From contig NZ_AP025305.1 of NCBI RefSeq assembly GCF_036492635.1, forward strand, positions 4,110,000-4,173,999: a DNA stretch of 64,000 nt, given 5' to 3'. The stretch is from Aureibacter tunicatorum. Its GTDB lineage: Bacteria; Bacteroidota; Bacteroidia; Cytophagales; Cyclobacteriaceae. A program made the translations under genes and the position numbers. Positions 36,344 to 44,938 of this stretch are shown here, piece after piece; the first letter of the stretch is position 1; each line of letters starts with the position of its first letter. The notes below the pieces were generated by a model. The model was not told where the DNA came from. It saw only the letters and a list, made by a program, of their open reading frames with translations, and ran no database searches.

Positions 36344-36355
36344 GATCTTTATCTT

Positions 36356-37384
36356 ATGAAAGACAAAGTAGAAGAACTCAAAAAGGAAATATTAGAATAT
36401 ACAGCACATACTCAAGAAGATTTAGAGAATTTCCGCCAAAAATTCATCAGTAGAAAAGGTGTAATCACCGACTTGATGAAAGGCATGAAAGATATCGCTC
36501 CTGAAATCCGAAAAGATGTAGGTATACTCTTCAATGATGTCAAAAACACAGCTCAAGAGCGTTTTCAAGAGTTGATTGACAAAATAGACGAGCAGTCAAA
36601 CGGATCTGAGCAAAATAGCGAAATTGACTTTTCCTTGCCTCCAATTCCTGACACTCTTGGTTCAGAGCACCCTTTGAACACAGTAAAGTCAAGAATCATA
36701 GAGATCTTCGAAAGAATTGGTTTCAACTTGTCAGAGGGGCCTGAAGTAGAAGACGATTGGCATAATTTCACAGCGCTTAATTTCCCTCCTAACCACCCGG
36801 CTAGAGAAATGCAAGATACTTTCTTCATTGAAAAAGATCCTGACATAGCGCTAAGAACCCATACTTCTTCTGTTCAAGTGAGAATTATGGAAAACCAAAA
36901 ACCGCCTATCAGAACTCTTTCTCCAGGCAAAGTATACAGAAACGAAGCGATTTCAGCTAGAGCTCACTGTATGTTTCACCAAGTAGAAGGACTTTACATT
37001 GATAAGAATGTAAGCTTCGCAGACCTTAAGCAAACGCTATTGCATTTCGTAAGAGAGTTCTTTGGCAAAGACACGAAAATCAGATTAAGACCATCTTATT
37101 TTCCATTTACCGAGCCAAGCGCAGAAGTTGACATCAGTTGCAATATATGTGGTGGCAAGGGATGTAATATCTGCAAATACACTGGCTATGTAGAAATAGG
37201 CGGATGCGGAATGGTAGACCCTAATGTTCTTAAAAGCGCTGGCATTGATCCTGAAGAGTACACTGGGTTTGCATTTGGTATGGGAATAGAAAGAATGGCG
37301 ATGCTTAAATACCAAATCAATGACTTAAGACTGTTTACGGAAAACGATATTCGATTCTTAAAACAGTTTTCCGGCATATCCTAA
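36356..37384 (+). CDS. pheS: Phenylalanine-tRNA ligase alpha subunit
   Basis: The 342-residue catalytic subunit charges tRNA-Phe together with PheT. An N-terminal coiled coil (1-90) is followed by the class II catalytic core: [38 protein letters not shown] (motif region), [33 protein letters not shown] (motif 2) and [16 protein letters not shown] (motif 3). A Cys-rich loop ([17 protein letters not shown]) occurs near 262-278. The pheT gene is not adjacent, as in many Bacteroidota. It ends at a good hairpin terminator. Confidence 0.96.
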   Translation: MKDKVEELKKEILEYTAHTQEDLENFRQKFISRKGVITDLMKGMKDIAPEIRKDVGILFNDVKNTAQERFQELIDKIDEQSNGSEQNSEIDFSLPPIPDTLGSEHPLNTVKSRIIEIFERIGFNLSEGPEVEDDWHNFTALNFPPNHPAREMQDTFFIEKDPDIALRTHTSSVQVRIMENQKPPIRTLSPGKVYRNEAISARAHCMFHQVEGLYIDKNVSFADLKQTLLHFVREFFGKDTKIRLRPSYFPFTEPSAEVDISCNICGGKGCNICKYTGYVEIGGCGMVDPNVLKSAGIDPEEYTGFAFGMGIERMAMLKYQINDLRLFTENDIRFLKQFSGIS

Positions 37385-37408
37385 AATACCGTAAACTAAA
37401 AATATTTT

Positions 37409-37439
37409 AAAGAGAGCTACATATTGGCTCTCTTTTTTA
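37409..37439 (+). terminator. Intrinsic terminator of pheS
   Basis: AAAGAGAGC (37409-37417) pairs with GCTCTCTTT (37427-37435), followed by more T. It begins 24 bases after the pheS stop. Confidence 0.85.
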
Positions 37440-37534
37440 TTTGATAAATATTTTTTTACTTATATTTTATCACTACAAAGCTCCTTTTTGGCAATTTTTA
37501 ACTGATTCAATCGTTAATTATAATAAAATATAGG

Positions 37535-37993
37535 ATGAGGACACTTTTATCAATATTTACACTTTTTTTCACACTTCAATCATGCACGATTAATGATGAG
37601 GATTTTGTTCCTTATGTTGAAGTAGATGGTGAAATTACATTAACAGATATTAATCACAATTCACTGCATAATAAAGGCTTCACTGAAATCACCCACTTCA
37701 ACGATGGTAGGCCTGCAGGAGTTCGCGGCATTATTATTTATAAAGTCAATGCAAGCACTTATCGAGCATTTGAAAAAAACTGTTCCTACCTACCTCAAGA
37801 TCCTACCTCAACAGCCAGTGTTGATGAATCTATATTTAAAATAAAATGCCAAAATGAAAGCTGCTTATCAACTTTTGATATGAGCACTGGTCAACTGTTC
37901 ACAGGACCTGCTTCAAAAGGATTGTACGCTTATACGACAAGCATTATCAACGGAGGAAGAACGCTTATTATCAGAGGCCAACCTCTTCAATAA
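37535..37993 (+). CDS. Lipoprotein with a Rieske-like fold lacking cluster ligands
   Basis: The 152-residue protein has a lipoprotein signal (TLQSC, Cys17). The C-terminal half (YRAFEKNCSYLPQDP, FKIKCQNESCLSTFDMSTGQLFTGPASKGLYAY) resembles the Rieske [2Fe-2S] fold seen in small Bacteroidota lipoproteins, but the histidine ligands are missing: the first box is Cys-Ser-Tyr (Cys83) where C-x-H is expected, and the second has Cys105 and Cys110 without His. It probably does not bind a cluster in the usual way. Function unknown. It stands alone between pheS and a convergent AroE-like gene, 2 bp apart. Confidence 0.6.
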   Translation: MRTLLSIFTLFFTLQSCTINDEDFVPYVEVDGEITLTDINHNSLHNKGFTEITHFNDGRPAGVRGIIIYKVNASTYRAFEKNCSYLPQDPTSTASVDESIFKIKCQNESCLSTFDMSTGQLFTGPASKGLYAYTTSIINGGRTLIIRGQPLQ

Positions 37994-37995
37994 TA

Positions 37996-38856
37996 TCATG
38001 ACATTCTTAACACCTCTTTGAGAATGTCATTGTCATTTATTGAACTGCCCAAATCATTCGTCATACCCTCAAACATCAAATGATACTGTTTGACAATTTG
38101 GGGAATGTACATTTCCCTCCCTTCGATAAAGTGTTTGCCATGTCTTTCACAATACTCTTTCAAGTAATTATGCTTGTTATCTTTTTCAGGCATATTATGA
38201 CAAAACACCATTTTGCAACTCTTCAATAAAGTATCCAAGCCTAAAGCTATTTTCAAAAAATCTTTCTCTGAAGACACAGGAGTTGCATCAACCAACAAGT
38301 CAAAACCTTCATCAACATCAAAACCATCCACTATCCCAAGCTCAGTTTTTTTTGCCTGAACATTTTCTATATTTCGTCCAGTAATCACAACATCAATACC
38401 CAAGTGTTTCAATACATGATAAGCGACTCCAGAAACTCCTCCATTTCCATATACAACAGCTTTCTTAACTCGAATTTCAGATTTATCTATATGCTCTTCC
38501 AAAGCAACCTTCAATCCGTAATAATCAGTATTGTATCCCTTTAATTTTCCATTATCGTTAATAACTGTATTTACTGCTTTAGTCTTTTTAGCTAATGGTT
38601 CCACCCAATCAAGCTCATTGATTATTTTCGTCTTCAAGCCATTCTTTCCTGTCACCGCACCAGCTTTGCATATAGGCGACCTCAATAAGCCTGCATAAGT
38701 TGGCGCGTCTATAAAATCAGGAAAAGTAAAATAAGCTAGATTCAACTTCAACTCATTCAAGGTATTGTTTTTTGCTTCAATTGAAGAAGCGCTTCCCGAA
38801 GTTGAAAAAATGAACTTCGTATTCGGGTTTACACTTAATTTATGTTTTATGTTCAT
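37996..38856 (-). CDS. Divergent shikimate dehydrogenase-like oxidoreductase (AroE fold)
   Basis: A 286-residue protein with the AroE two-domain layout. The NADP-binding loop GNGGVSGVAYHVLKHLG (137-153) with TGRN, the substrate-domain block KAVNTVINDNGKLKGYNTDYYG (93-114, Asp111 equivalent to the catalytic Asp), and a C-terminal GREMYIPQIVKQYHLMF typical of the family are visible. However, the N-terminal GxPxxHSxSP motif is replaced by FSTSGSASSIEAKNNTL and the NVTxPxK lysine motif by GAVTGKNGLK. The substrate may therefore not be shikimate. It is monocistronic, divergent from the small gene upstream of secDF. Confidence 0.7.
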   Translation of the reverse strand: MNIKHKLSVNPNTKFIFSTSGSASSIEAKNNTLNELKLNLAYFTFPDFIDAPTYAGLLRSPICKAGAVTGKNGLKTKIINELDWVEPLAKKTKAVNTVINDNGKLKGYNTDYYGLKVALEEHIDKSEIRVKKAVVYGNGGVSGVAYHVLKHLGIDVVITGRNIENVQAKKTELGIVDGFDVDEGFDLLVDATPVSSEKDFLKIALGLDTLLKSCKMVFCHNMPEKDNKHNYLKEYCERHGKHFIEGREMYIPQIVKQYHLMFEGMTNDLGSSINDNDILKEVLRMS

Positions 38857-38994
38857 GTTATCTATTTTCGAGAATTAAGAACTTGATGTTTCGGAAAAAA
38901 GAAAATATGCTTTCAATCACAAGGATTATTACATGTTTTAGTTAATTATCACCATAACACCCGCTTTTTCAGCATTATACTTTACTCTATAAAT

Positions 38995-39025
38995 TTTGAA
39001 ATGGAATAGACTTATGATATCTTTG
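38995..39025 (+). promoter_or_regulatory. Bacteroidota-type promoter of the secDF unit
   Basis: TTTG (38995-38998) and TATCTTTG (39018-39025) are separated by 19 bases, an excellent match to the Bacteroidota TTTG-N(17-23)-TAnnTTTG consensus. The element ends 23 bases before the TTG start at 39049. Confidence 0.7.
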
Positions 39026-39048
39026 CCCTTGATTAATTAGGAAAACAT

Positions 39049-39447
39049 TTGAGAAAAAAGAAGGACATATCGCTTTTCAGTAAAATAGGAGCTCTGAGTT
39101 TCTTGTTGATACTGATATTGGGGCAAATTGCCACGGGTATGAGTCTTTCATCTTACGGTTTCCATTTTTCTGAGAATCGTACTTCCTTTGATAGCGAAGC
39201 GGAAAATAAAGCCGATCAAGAAGACAATGCCACTGATAAAAAGCTGGTAATATCTCAGGCTTTTTTCTCGGTGCAACCACAACAAAACCTTGAAGCCAAC
39301 TGGCTTCCCAATCATTTCTTCAACAAATCCATTGAATTGGAATTTGTGCATATTTTTTTCAAGAAGCAATTGCTTCTGCCATTGCAAATAAGCAGAACTT
39401 ATCTGACAGCGTTGTTAGAGCATCAAATTGCAGCCAATGCCCCTTGA
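39049..39447 (+). CDS. Small membrane or secreted protein upstream of secDF
   Basis: A 132-residue protein of unknown function. I use the TTG at 39049, since no ATG precedes the hydrophobic segment (IGALSFLLILILGQIATGM, about 13-31); the promoter 23 bases upstream supports this. After the membrane segment come an acidic linker, a conserved-looking middle part with LVISQAFFSVQPQQ and a tail ending AANAP. I have a memory of short Bacteroidota proteins with an NAP ending located before secDF, which I cannot verify here. The 106-bp gap to secDF has no terminator, so co-transcription is likely. Confidence 0.55.
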   Translation: MRKKKDISLFSKIGALSFLLILILGQIATGMSLSSYGFHFSENRTSFDSEAENKADQEDNATDKKLVISQAFFSVQPQQNLEANWLPNHFFNKSIELEFVHIFFKKQLLLPLQISRTYLTALLEHQIAANAP

Positions 39448-39553
39448 TTTGTAATCTTTTCTTCAGCTCGCACCATGCTTTTGACAAGCTCATAAGCGAG
39501 CAAAACTATATTTTATTCGGAAATATTATTACTAACCTAAATTTTTATTAACA

Positions 39554-42520
39554 ATGCGTAACAAAGGTGCGATTGTAGCTCTTACAGTCATCATCACTGC
39601 GCTTTGCCTGTACTATTTGTCATTCACATGGGTGTCAAACAATGTGCAACAGCAAGCAACAACTTATGCGACTGAGCAAAGCGGCACAGTCAATTTCGCC
39701 AAGAAACAGCAGTTCTTGGACTCAGTATGGAACGAACCGGTAATGTTCGGCTTCACTTTGAAAGAAATCAAAGAAACAGAATTAAGTCTTGGTCTTGACC
39801 TTCAAGGCGGTATGCACGTGACTTTGGAAGTTTCTCCATCAGCCATCATTGAAGGCTTAAGCGGAAACAACCAAGATCCAAAATTCAAGAAAGCTATCGC
39901 AGAAGCGAAAGAAATGCAAAAGAATAGCCAGAAGCCATTCATCGACCTTTTCTATTCTGCTTGGGAAGATGTAGCTCCGGGTGAAAAGCTTAGCTCTATC
40001 TTCGCTACTTCTTCTAACAAAGGAAAAGTATCTTTCAACTCTTCTGACGCAGAAGTACTGAAATTCATCAACACTGAAATCGACGATTCGATCGAGAGAG
40101 CTTTCAATATCTTGAGAACTCGTATTGATAGATTCGGTACTACTCAACCAAACATTCAAAGACTCCAAGGAACAGGTAGAATTCAAATCGAGCTTCCTGG
40201 CGTTGACAACCCTGAGCGTGTTAGAAAACTATTGCAAGGTGTTGCAAAGCTTGAGTTCTGGGAAGTTTATGAGCCTCAAGAGTATTTCCCTTCTCTACAA
40301 GCGGTTAATGAAAAGCTTGTAAGCGAATTGGAAATGGAAGCGATCAAAGCTGAAGAAACAGGCAGCGAAACATCTGGCACAGTTACTTCAAATGCCAATG
40401 ACTTGGCTGCATTGACTGGAGGAGACAGCACTGCTGTAGATACTACTGCAACTGCTACGGAAGCTGATTCAGCGCTAAACGCTCAAGTTTCTCCAATTTT
40501 CGCTTTATTGAAATCACCTTACGGACTTGCTTACGATGTTAAGGATACTAGTAAAATCAATAGAATTCTTAACCGTAGCGATATCAAAACGCTTTTGCCT
40601 AAAAACCTTAAATTCCTTTGGGAAGTTAAGCCTTCAACTTTGGACAATGGCGATGAAATCCTTAACCTTTACGCTATCAAAGTTGGTAGAAATGGCAAAG
40701 CTCCTCTTGGCGGTGATGTAATCACAAGAGCTAATAATGACTTTGACCAAACTGGAGCTCCTGCAGTAAGCATGCAAATGAACGCTGTTGGCGCTAAAAA
40801 GTGGAGAAAAATCACTGGAGAAAACATCAACAGAAGAATCGCTATCGTTCTTGATGACTATGTGTACTCCGCGCCAGTTGTAAACGGAGAAATCCCTAAC
40901 GGTTCTTCTCAAATATCAGGTAACTTCACTATCGAAGAAGCAAAAGACCTTGCCAACATCTTGAAGTCAGGTTCTCTTCCTGCTCCTACTAGAATTGTTG
41001 AAGAAGCTATCATAGGCCCAACTTTAGGTAAAGAAGCTCAGCAACAAGGTATCATCTCTGTATTCCTAGGTCTAGGATTGGTAGTTGTATTCATGCTTGC
41101 TTACTATGCTAAAGGCGGTCTAGTTGCAAACATCGCTTTGGTATTCAACATCTTCTTTATCTTAGGTATTCTTGCCCAGTTGAACGCTGCACTTACCTTG
41201 CCGGGTATCGCGGGTATCGTACTTACCATCGGTATGTCTATTGACGCCAATGTGCTTATCTTTGAGCGTATCAGGGAAGAACTTCGAAATGGCGCAGGGC
41301 TTAAGAAAGCAATTGAAGCTGGTTATGACAAAGCATTTAGCTCTATCATTGATGCCAATGTGACTACATTCCTAGTAGGTGCTATTCTTTACACACTTGG
41401 ACAAGGACCTGTAAAAGGTTTTGCAATCACTTTGATGATTGGTATCGCTTCATCTTTCTTCTCTGCTGTATTCATCACTAGAGTGATCGTAGACGCTATG
41501 ACTAAGAAAGGCGATGCTAGCAAACTACCTGTTTCTATGCCTTGGTCTAAGAACTTCTTGGTAAATGCAAATATCAACTTCTTGGGTAGAAGAACTAAAG
41601 CTTATATCTTCTCTGCAGCTGTGATCATTATTGGTGGCGGATTAGTAGCTTATGAAGGTGGTTTGAATCTAGGCGTTGACTTCACTGGTGGTCGTTCATA
41701 TGTAGTTAAATTCGACCAAGCTTACCCTGCTTCTGATTTGAAAATTGCTTTGACTAAAGAATTCAGCAAAGGAACGGAAGTTAAAACATTCGGTGCTAAC
41801 AACGTACTTAAGATAACAACTAGTTACATGATCAACGACGAATCTGATTCTGCTGATGAAGCTGTAAAAGGAAAGTTGATCTTGGGTATCCAAAATGCAA
41901 CTGGAGAGAAATTCCAAGCTGATGATACAAAGCTAGGCAAAGATCAATTCACAATCATCTCTTCTTCTAAAGTAGGAGCGACAATCGCCGATGATATTAA
42001 GAGCACTTCGCTTGAAGCTGGATTCTTCGCATTGATCGCGATCTTCTTGTATATCTTGCTAAGATTCCGCAAATGGCAATATTCTGCTGGAGCTATTGTA
42101 GCTTTGGCTCACGATATCTTGTTTGTAATCTCTGCTTTCGCTATCGCAAGACTTGCTGGGTTCGCTTTTGAAGTTGACCAAGTATTCGTTGCCGCGGTAT
42201 TGACTATTGTTGGTTACTCGATCAATGATACTGTAGTTGTATTTGACAGAATCAGAGAGGAACTTAAAAACTCTAGCGCTACAGCGGACAAAGAAAGCGT
42301 ATTCAACAAAGCGATCAACAATACAATCTCGCGTACGATCATCACTTCATTCACTACATTTATCGTAGTATTGGTGTTGTTCCTATTCGGAGGTGAAGTA
42401 TTGAGAGGTTTCTCATTCGCTATGTTGATTGGTATTCTTGTAGGTACTTACTCATCTATTTTCATTGCAACGCCAGTTGTAATTGACTTAGATAAGAGAA
42501 ATGAAAAAGCCAAGGCATAA
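39554..42520 (+). CDS. secDF: Fused protein translocase subunit SecDF
   Basis: The 988-residue protein joins SecD (about 1-640) and SecF (about 650-988), the fused form usual in Bacteroidota. It is an inner-membrane RND-type protein with about 12 membrane segments that uses the proton gradient to pull translocating proteins into the periplasm. Visible motifs: LGLDLQGGMHVTLEV near the N terminus, ILRTRIDRFG and RIQIELPGV in the first periplasmic domain, GMSIDANVLIFERIREELRNG in SecD, LGVDFTGGRSYVV, and VVGYSINDTVVVFDRIREEL in SecF. A low-complexity Thr/Ala-rich linker (about 275-310) lies in the SecD periplasmic domain. A strong terminator follows. Confidence 0.96.
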   Translation: MRNKGAIVALTVIITALCLYYLSFTWVSNNVQQQATTYATEQSGTVNFAKKQQFLDSVWNEPVMFGFTLKEIKETELSLGLDLQGGMHVTLEVSPSAIIEGLSGNNQDPKFKKAIAEAKEMQKNSQKPFIDLFYSAWEDVAPGEKLSSIFATSSNKGKVSFNSSDAEVLKFINTEIDDSIERAFNILRTRIDRFGTTQPNIQRLQGTGRIQIELPGVDNPERVRKLLQGVAKLEFWEVYEPQEYFPSLQAVNEKLVSELEMEAIKAEETGSETSGTVTSNANDLAALTGGDSTAVDTTATATEADSALNAQVSPIFALLKSPYGLAYDVKDTSKINRILNRSDIKTLLPKNLKFLWEVKPSTLDNGDEILNLYAIKVGRNGKAPLGGDVITRANNDFDQTGAPAVSMQMNAVGAKKWRKITGENINRRIAIVLDDYVYSAPVVNGEIPNGSSQISGNFTIEEAKDLANILKSGSLPAPTRIVEEAIIGPTLGKEAQQQGIISVFLGLGLVVVFMLAYYAKGGLVANIALVFNIFFILGILAQLNAALTLPGIAGIVLTIGMSIDANVLIFERIREELRNGAGLKKAIEAGYDKAFSSIIDANVTTFLVGAILYTLGQGPVKGFAITLMIGIASSFFSAVFITRVIVDAMTKKGDASKLPVSMPWSKNFLVNANINFLGRRTKAYIFSAAVIIIGGGLVAYEGGLNLGVDFTGGRSYVVKFDQAYPASDLKIALTKEFSKGTEVKTFGANNVLKITTSYMINDESDSADEAVKGKLILGIQNATGEKFQADDTKLGKDQFTIISSSKVGATIADDIKSTSLEAGFFALIAIFLYILLRFRKWQYSAGAIVALAHDILFVISAFAIARLAGFAFEVDQVFVAAVLTIVGYSINDTVVVFDRIREELKNSSATADKESVFNKAINNTISRTIITSFTTFIVVLVLFLFGGEVLRGFSFAMLIGILVGTYSSIFIATPVVIDLDKRNEKAKA

Positions 42521-42551
42521 TTTAGCCAAAGCTTAAAACATACATTAAAGG

Positions 42552-42582
42552 ATAGGCCGTCAGATTGACGGCCTATTTTTTT
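42552..42582 (+). terminator. Intrinsic terminator of secDF
   Basis: ATAGGCCGTCA (42552-42562) pairs with TGACGGCCTAT (42566-42576), followed by a T run to 42582. Confidence 0.92.
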
Positions 42583-42690
42583 GACATATTCAGAAAAAAT
42601 AATCCTTGATTCCAATATTTTTTAGCGATGATTTTTTATTTTCAAATCTTAATTTTATAAAATCGTATAAATTTTGATTAGTATAAATCA

Positions 42691-42749
42691 GGAAGCATAG
42701 CTTCCCATTGCGAAAAGTTTATTGATAATCATGAACTGCCAAATTGGCA
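42691..42749. promoter_or_regulatory. Two palindromes upstream of the AlbA_2 gene
   Basis: GGAAGC-ATA-GCTTCC (42691-42705) and TGCCAA-A-TTGGCA (42737-42749) are two perfect short dyads 31 bases apart in the 293-bp gap before the AlbA_2 gene. They could be operator sites, for example for autoregulation. No promoter motif was recognised there. Confidence 0.3.
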
Positions 42750-42813
42750 ATTTATAAAATAAGCTATAAGCAAATCTTTCGTCCTCTACATTCATAATTT
42801 AAACTACTGAACT

Positions 42814-43470
42814 ATGGATTACGCCACTCTACAACATCACGTGCAATACGGAGAAGGACAACACACCGAATTCAAGCGAAAAGTCAATCATCCCGAAAAA
42901 ATCATCAAAGAAATTGTAGCCTTTGCCAATAGCGGAGGAGGTCGATTATTTTTAGGCGTGGATGACAATGGAGACATCCATGGATTAAAATACGCTGACG
43001 GTGATATCTTCGAGCTCAACAAGTTCATACAAACCATGATCAAACCCGCTGTAAAGTACAAGCTTGAAAAAGTACATGTAGGCGCAGGCAAAGAAGTCGT
43101 GTGCTATGAAATAGAGCAAGGTCATCGAAAACCTTATATCGTCAGAGAAAAGCCTCTCTCAAAGATTGGAACAGCCTATATTCGCTCAGAAGACAAAAGC
43201 ATACAAGCAAGCAAAGAAGTTCGTGAAATTCTCAGAAGACAAAGACGCGGACTCAACATTCAGTTTCATTTCGGAGAGACAGAAAAGCTCTTAATGGAAT
43301 ACTTGGAAGCTCATGGAAAAATCACGGTCTCTATTTTCAGAAAAATCGCCAAACTTTCAAAATACTTAGCCTCCAAGAAACTCATTCTGCTTACGCTTGC
43401 CAACGTCCTTGAAATCATTCCTTCTGACAGGGAGGACGAATTCGTCATGAGAGAAATGTTTGGGTATTAA
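42814..43470 (+). CDS. AlbA_2 (Schlafen-type) putative DNA-binding protein
   Basis: The 218-residue protein opens with the AlbA_2 domain: EGQHTEFKRKVNHPEKIIKEI (14-34), AFANSGGGRLFLGVDDNGDIHG (36-57) and a C-terminal YIRSEDKSIQAS (about 124-135). These domains occur in transcription regulators and Schlafen-like proteins. The remaining part (140-218) is helical and may be a winged helix. Biological role unknown. It sits immediately left of the DnaA-box cluster at 43471-43741, with no terminator after it. Confidence 0.8.
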   Translation: MDYATLQHHVQYGEGQHTEFKRKVNHPEKIIKEIVAFANSGGGRLFLGVDDNGDIHGLKYADGDIFELNKFIQTMIKPAVKYKLEKVHVGAGKEVVCYEIEQGHRKPYIVREKPLSKIGTAYIRSEDKSIQASKEVREILRRQRRGLNIQFHFGETEKLLMEYLEAHGKITVSIFRKIAKLSKYLASKKLILLTLANVLEIIPSDREDEFVMREMFGY

Positions 43471-43741
43471 TGTGCACAAGTGTGTTGAATAAACAGAAGT
43501 TATTCACATCATAACTGTGGACAAGTTGATATTCAGTGGATAAAGGCCGTTCTTGAAGATTGAAATTTTAAAAATCATGAATACCAAGCCTATTACACAG
43601 TAGTTATCCACAAAAATGATGTGGATAAAATTTGCAGTTGTGGATAATTAAAATCAAGCTGCCAGATTACATTCATTTGTGAATTAGCTAAATTGCAGAA
43701 GGAATCTTTTTTAATGATATTTAACCAAACTACTTTTTTAA
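43471..43741. other. Candidate chromosomal replication origin (oriC): DnaA-box cluster
   Basis: The 271-bp gap between the AlbA_2 gene and galE holds six matches to TTNTNCACA in 177 bp: 43471-43479 (minus, TTGTGCACA), 43500-43508 (plus, TTATTCACA), 43516-43524 (minus, TTGTCCACA), 43604-43612 (plus, TTATCCACA), 43620-43628 (minus, TTATCCACA) and 43639-43647 (minus, TTATCCACA). A seventh, TTATCCACT, is at 43535-43543 (minus). The last three are perfect DnaA boxes. AT-rich stretches that could unwind lie between the boxes (43560-43585) and to the right (43700-43741). To the right nearly all genes read away from the region; to the left orientation is mixed. dnaA itself is not in the window. Confidence 0.7.
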
Positions 43742-44770
43742 ATGGATAAAAAGGGTAAAATATTAGTAACAGGTGGAGCCGGCTACATAGGATCGCACAC
43801 TGCAGTTGAGTTGATAAATCAAGGATTTGAAGTTGTAATAATCGACAATCTTTCAAATTCGCACGCTGATGTTATCGACAGAATAGAACAAATAACAGGC
43901 ACAAAGCCTGCCTTTGAAAAATTTGATATTTGTGAAGAAGATAAGTTGGAAGAATTTTTCATCAAACATCAAGAGATACAAGCCATCATACACTTCGCAG
44001 CATCAAAAGCTGTTGGAGAGTCAGTGGAAAAACCTTTGCTTTACTATAAGAACAATATTATTTCTCTCATCAACTTGATGAAAGGAATGAAAAAACACAA
44101 TATTCCAAATATCGTATTTTCATCTTCATGCACAGTTTATGGCGAACCTGACGAGCTTCCAGTAACCGAAAAAGCTCCTGTCAAGCCTGCCGTTTCCCCT
44201 TATGGAAACACAAAGCAAATTGATGAAGAAATTCTTAAAGACACTGCCAAGTCCGATAATTTCTATCAAACCATCGCCTTGAGATACTTCAACCCGATTG
44301 GAGCGCATGAATCAGCGCTTATTGGCGAATTGCCATTGGGTGTTCCGGCTAATTTAGTGCCTTTCATCACTCAAACGGCAGCGGGCATCAGAGAGCAACT
44401 TAGTGTATTCGGAGATGACTACAATACTCCTGACGGAACTTGCATAAGAGATTATATACATGTCGTAGATTTGGCAAAAGCGCATATTGTTGCTGTCAAA
44501 AGACTAATGGAAGGCAAAAACAAATCCAGCTTTGAGTTTTTCAATCTAGGAACAGGCAAAGGCACTTCGGTGCTTGAAGCGATCAATTCTTTTGAAAAAG
44601 TATCTGGCGTAAAGCTTAACTATAAAATTGTAGCCAGAAGAGAAGGAGATATCGAAAAAGTCTACGCTGACACATCCTTTGCAAATGAGGAACTTGGATG
44701 GAAATCCGAAAAGGAACTTGACGAAATGATGCTTTCCGCATGGAAATGGCAACAAAAAATTACTAAGTAA
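43742..44770 (+). CDS. galE: UDP-glucose 4-epimerase
   Basis: The 342-residue short-chain dehydrogenase/reductase interconverts UDP-glucose and UDP-galactose. The NAD-binding loop TGGAGYIGSHT (10-20), the catalytic SSSCTVYG (127-134) and Tyr154-x3-Lys158 (in SPYGNTKQ) are intact, and LRYFNPIGAH and DGTCIRDYIHVVDLA are the GalE-specific motifs. It is the first gene right of the putative origin and ends at its own terminator. Confidence 0.95.
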   Translation: MDKKGKILVTGGAGYIGSHTAVELINQGFEVVIIDNLSNSHADVIDRIEQITGTKPAFEKFDICEEDKLEEFFIKHQEIQAIIHFAASKAVGESVEKPLLYYKNNIISLINLMKGMKKHNIPNIVFSSSCTVYGEPDELPVTEKAPVKPAVSPYGNTKQIDEEILKDTAKSDNFYQTIALRYFNPIGAHESALIGELPLGVPANLVPFITQTAAGIREQLSVFGDDYNTPDGTCIRDYIHVVDLAKAHIVAVKRLMEGKNKSSFEFFNLGTGKGTSVLEAINSFEKVSGVKLNYKIVARREGDIEKVYADTSFANEELGWKSEKELDEMMLSAWKWQQKITK

Positions 44771-44780
44771 TAATTTGACT

Positions 44781-44818
44781 ATGCCGTGCTCACTAACAGA
44801 TCACGGCATTTATTTTTT
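44781..44818 (+). terminator. Intrinsic terminator of galE
   Basis: ATGCCGTG (44781-44788) pairs with CACGGCAT (44802-44809), followed by TTATTTTTT. Confidence 0.82.
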
Positions 44819-44938
44819 CATTCTATTTAACATGCCCTGATCATTCTGTTCCATTATTAATGAACAATGATAGCTCTCAAGGCATTTAATGACTAGCAAT
44901 AACCACTATCTACTTCTGCTAAGTTAACTTTTAAAGAA

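Noticed and set aside
42600-42640. Similarity of AGCGAT-plus-T-run stretches near 42620 and 51085 as a shared repeat element
   Set aside because: The match is short and made mostly of A/T runs; I could not show a common boundary or further copies.
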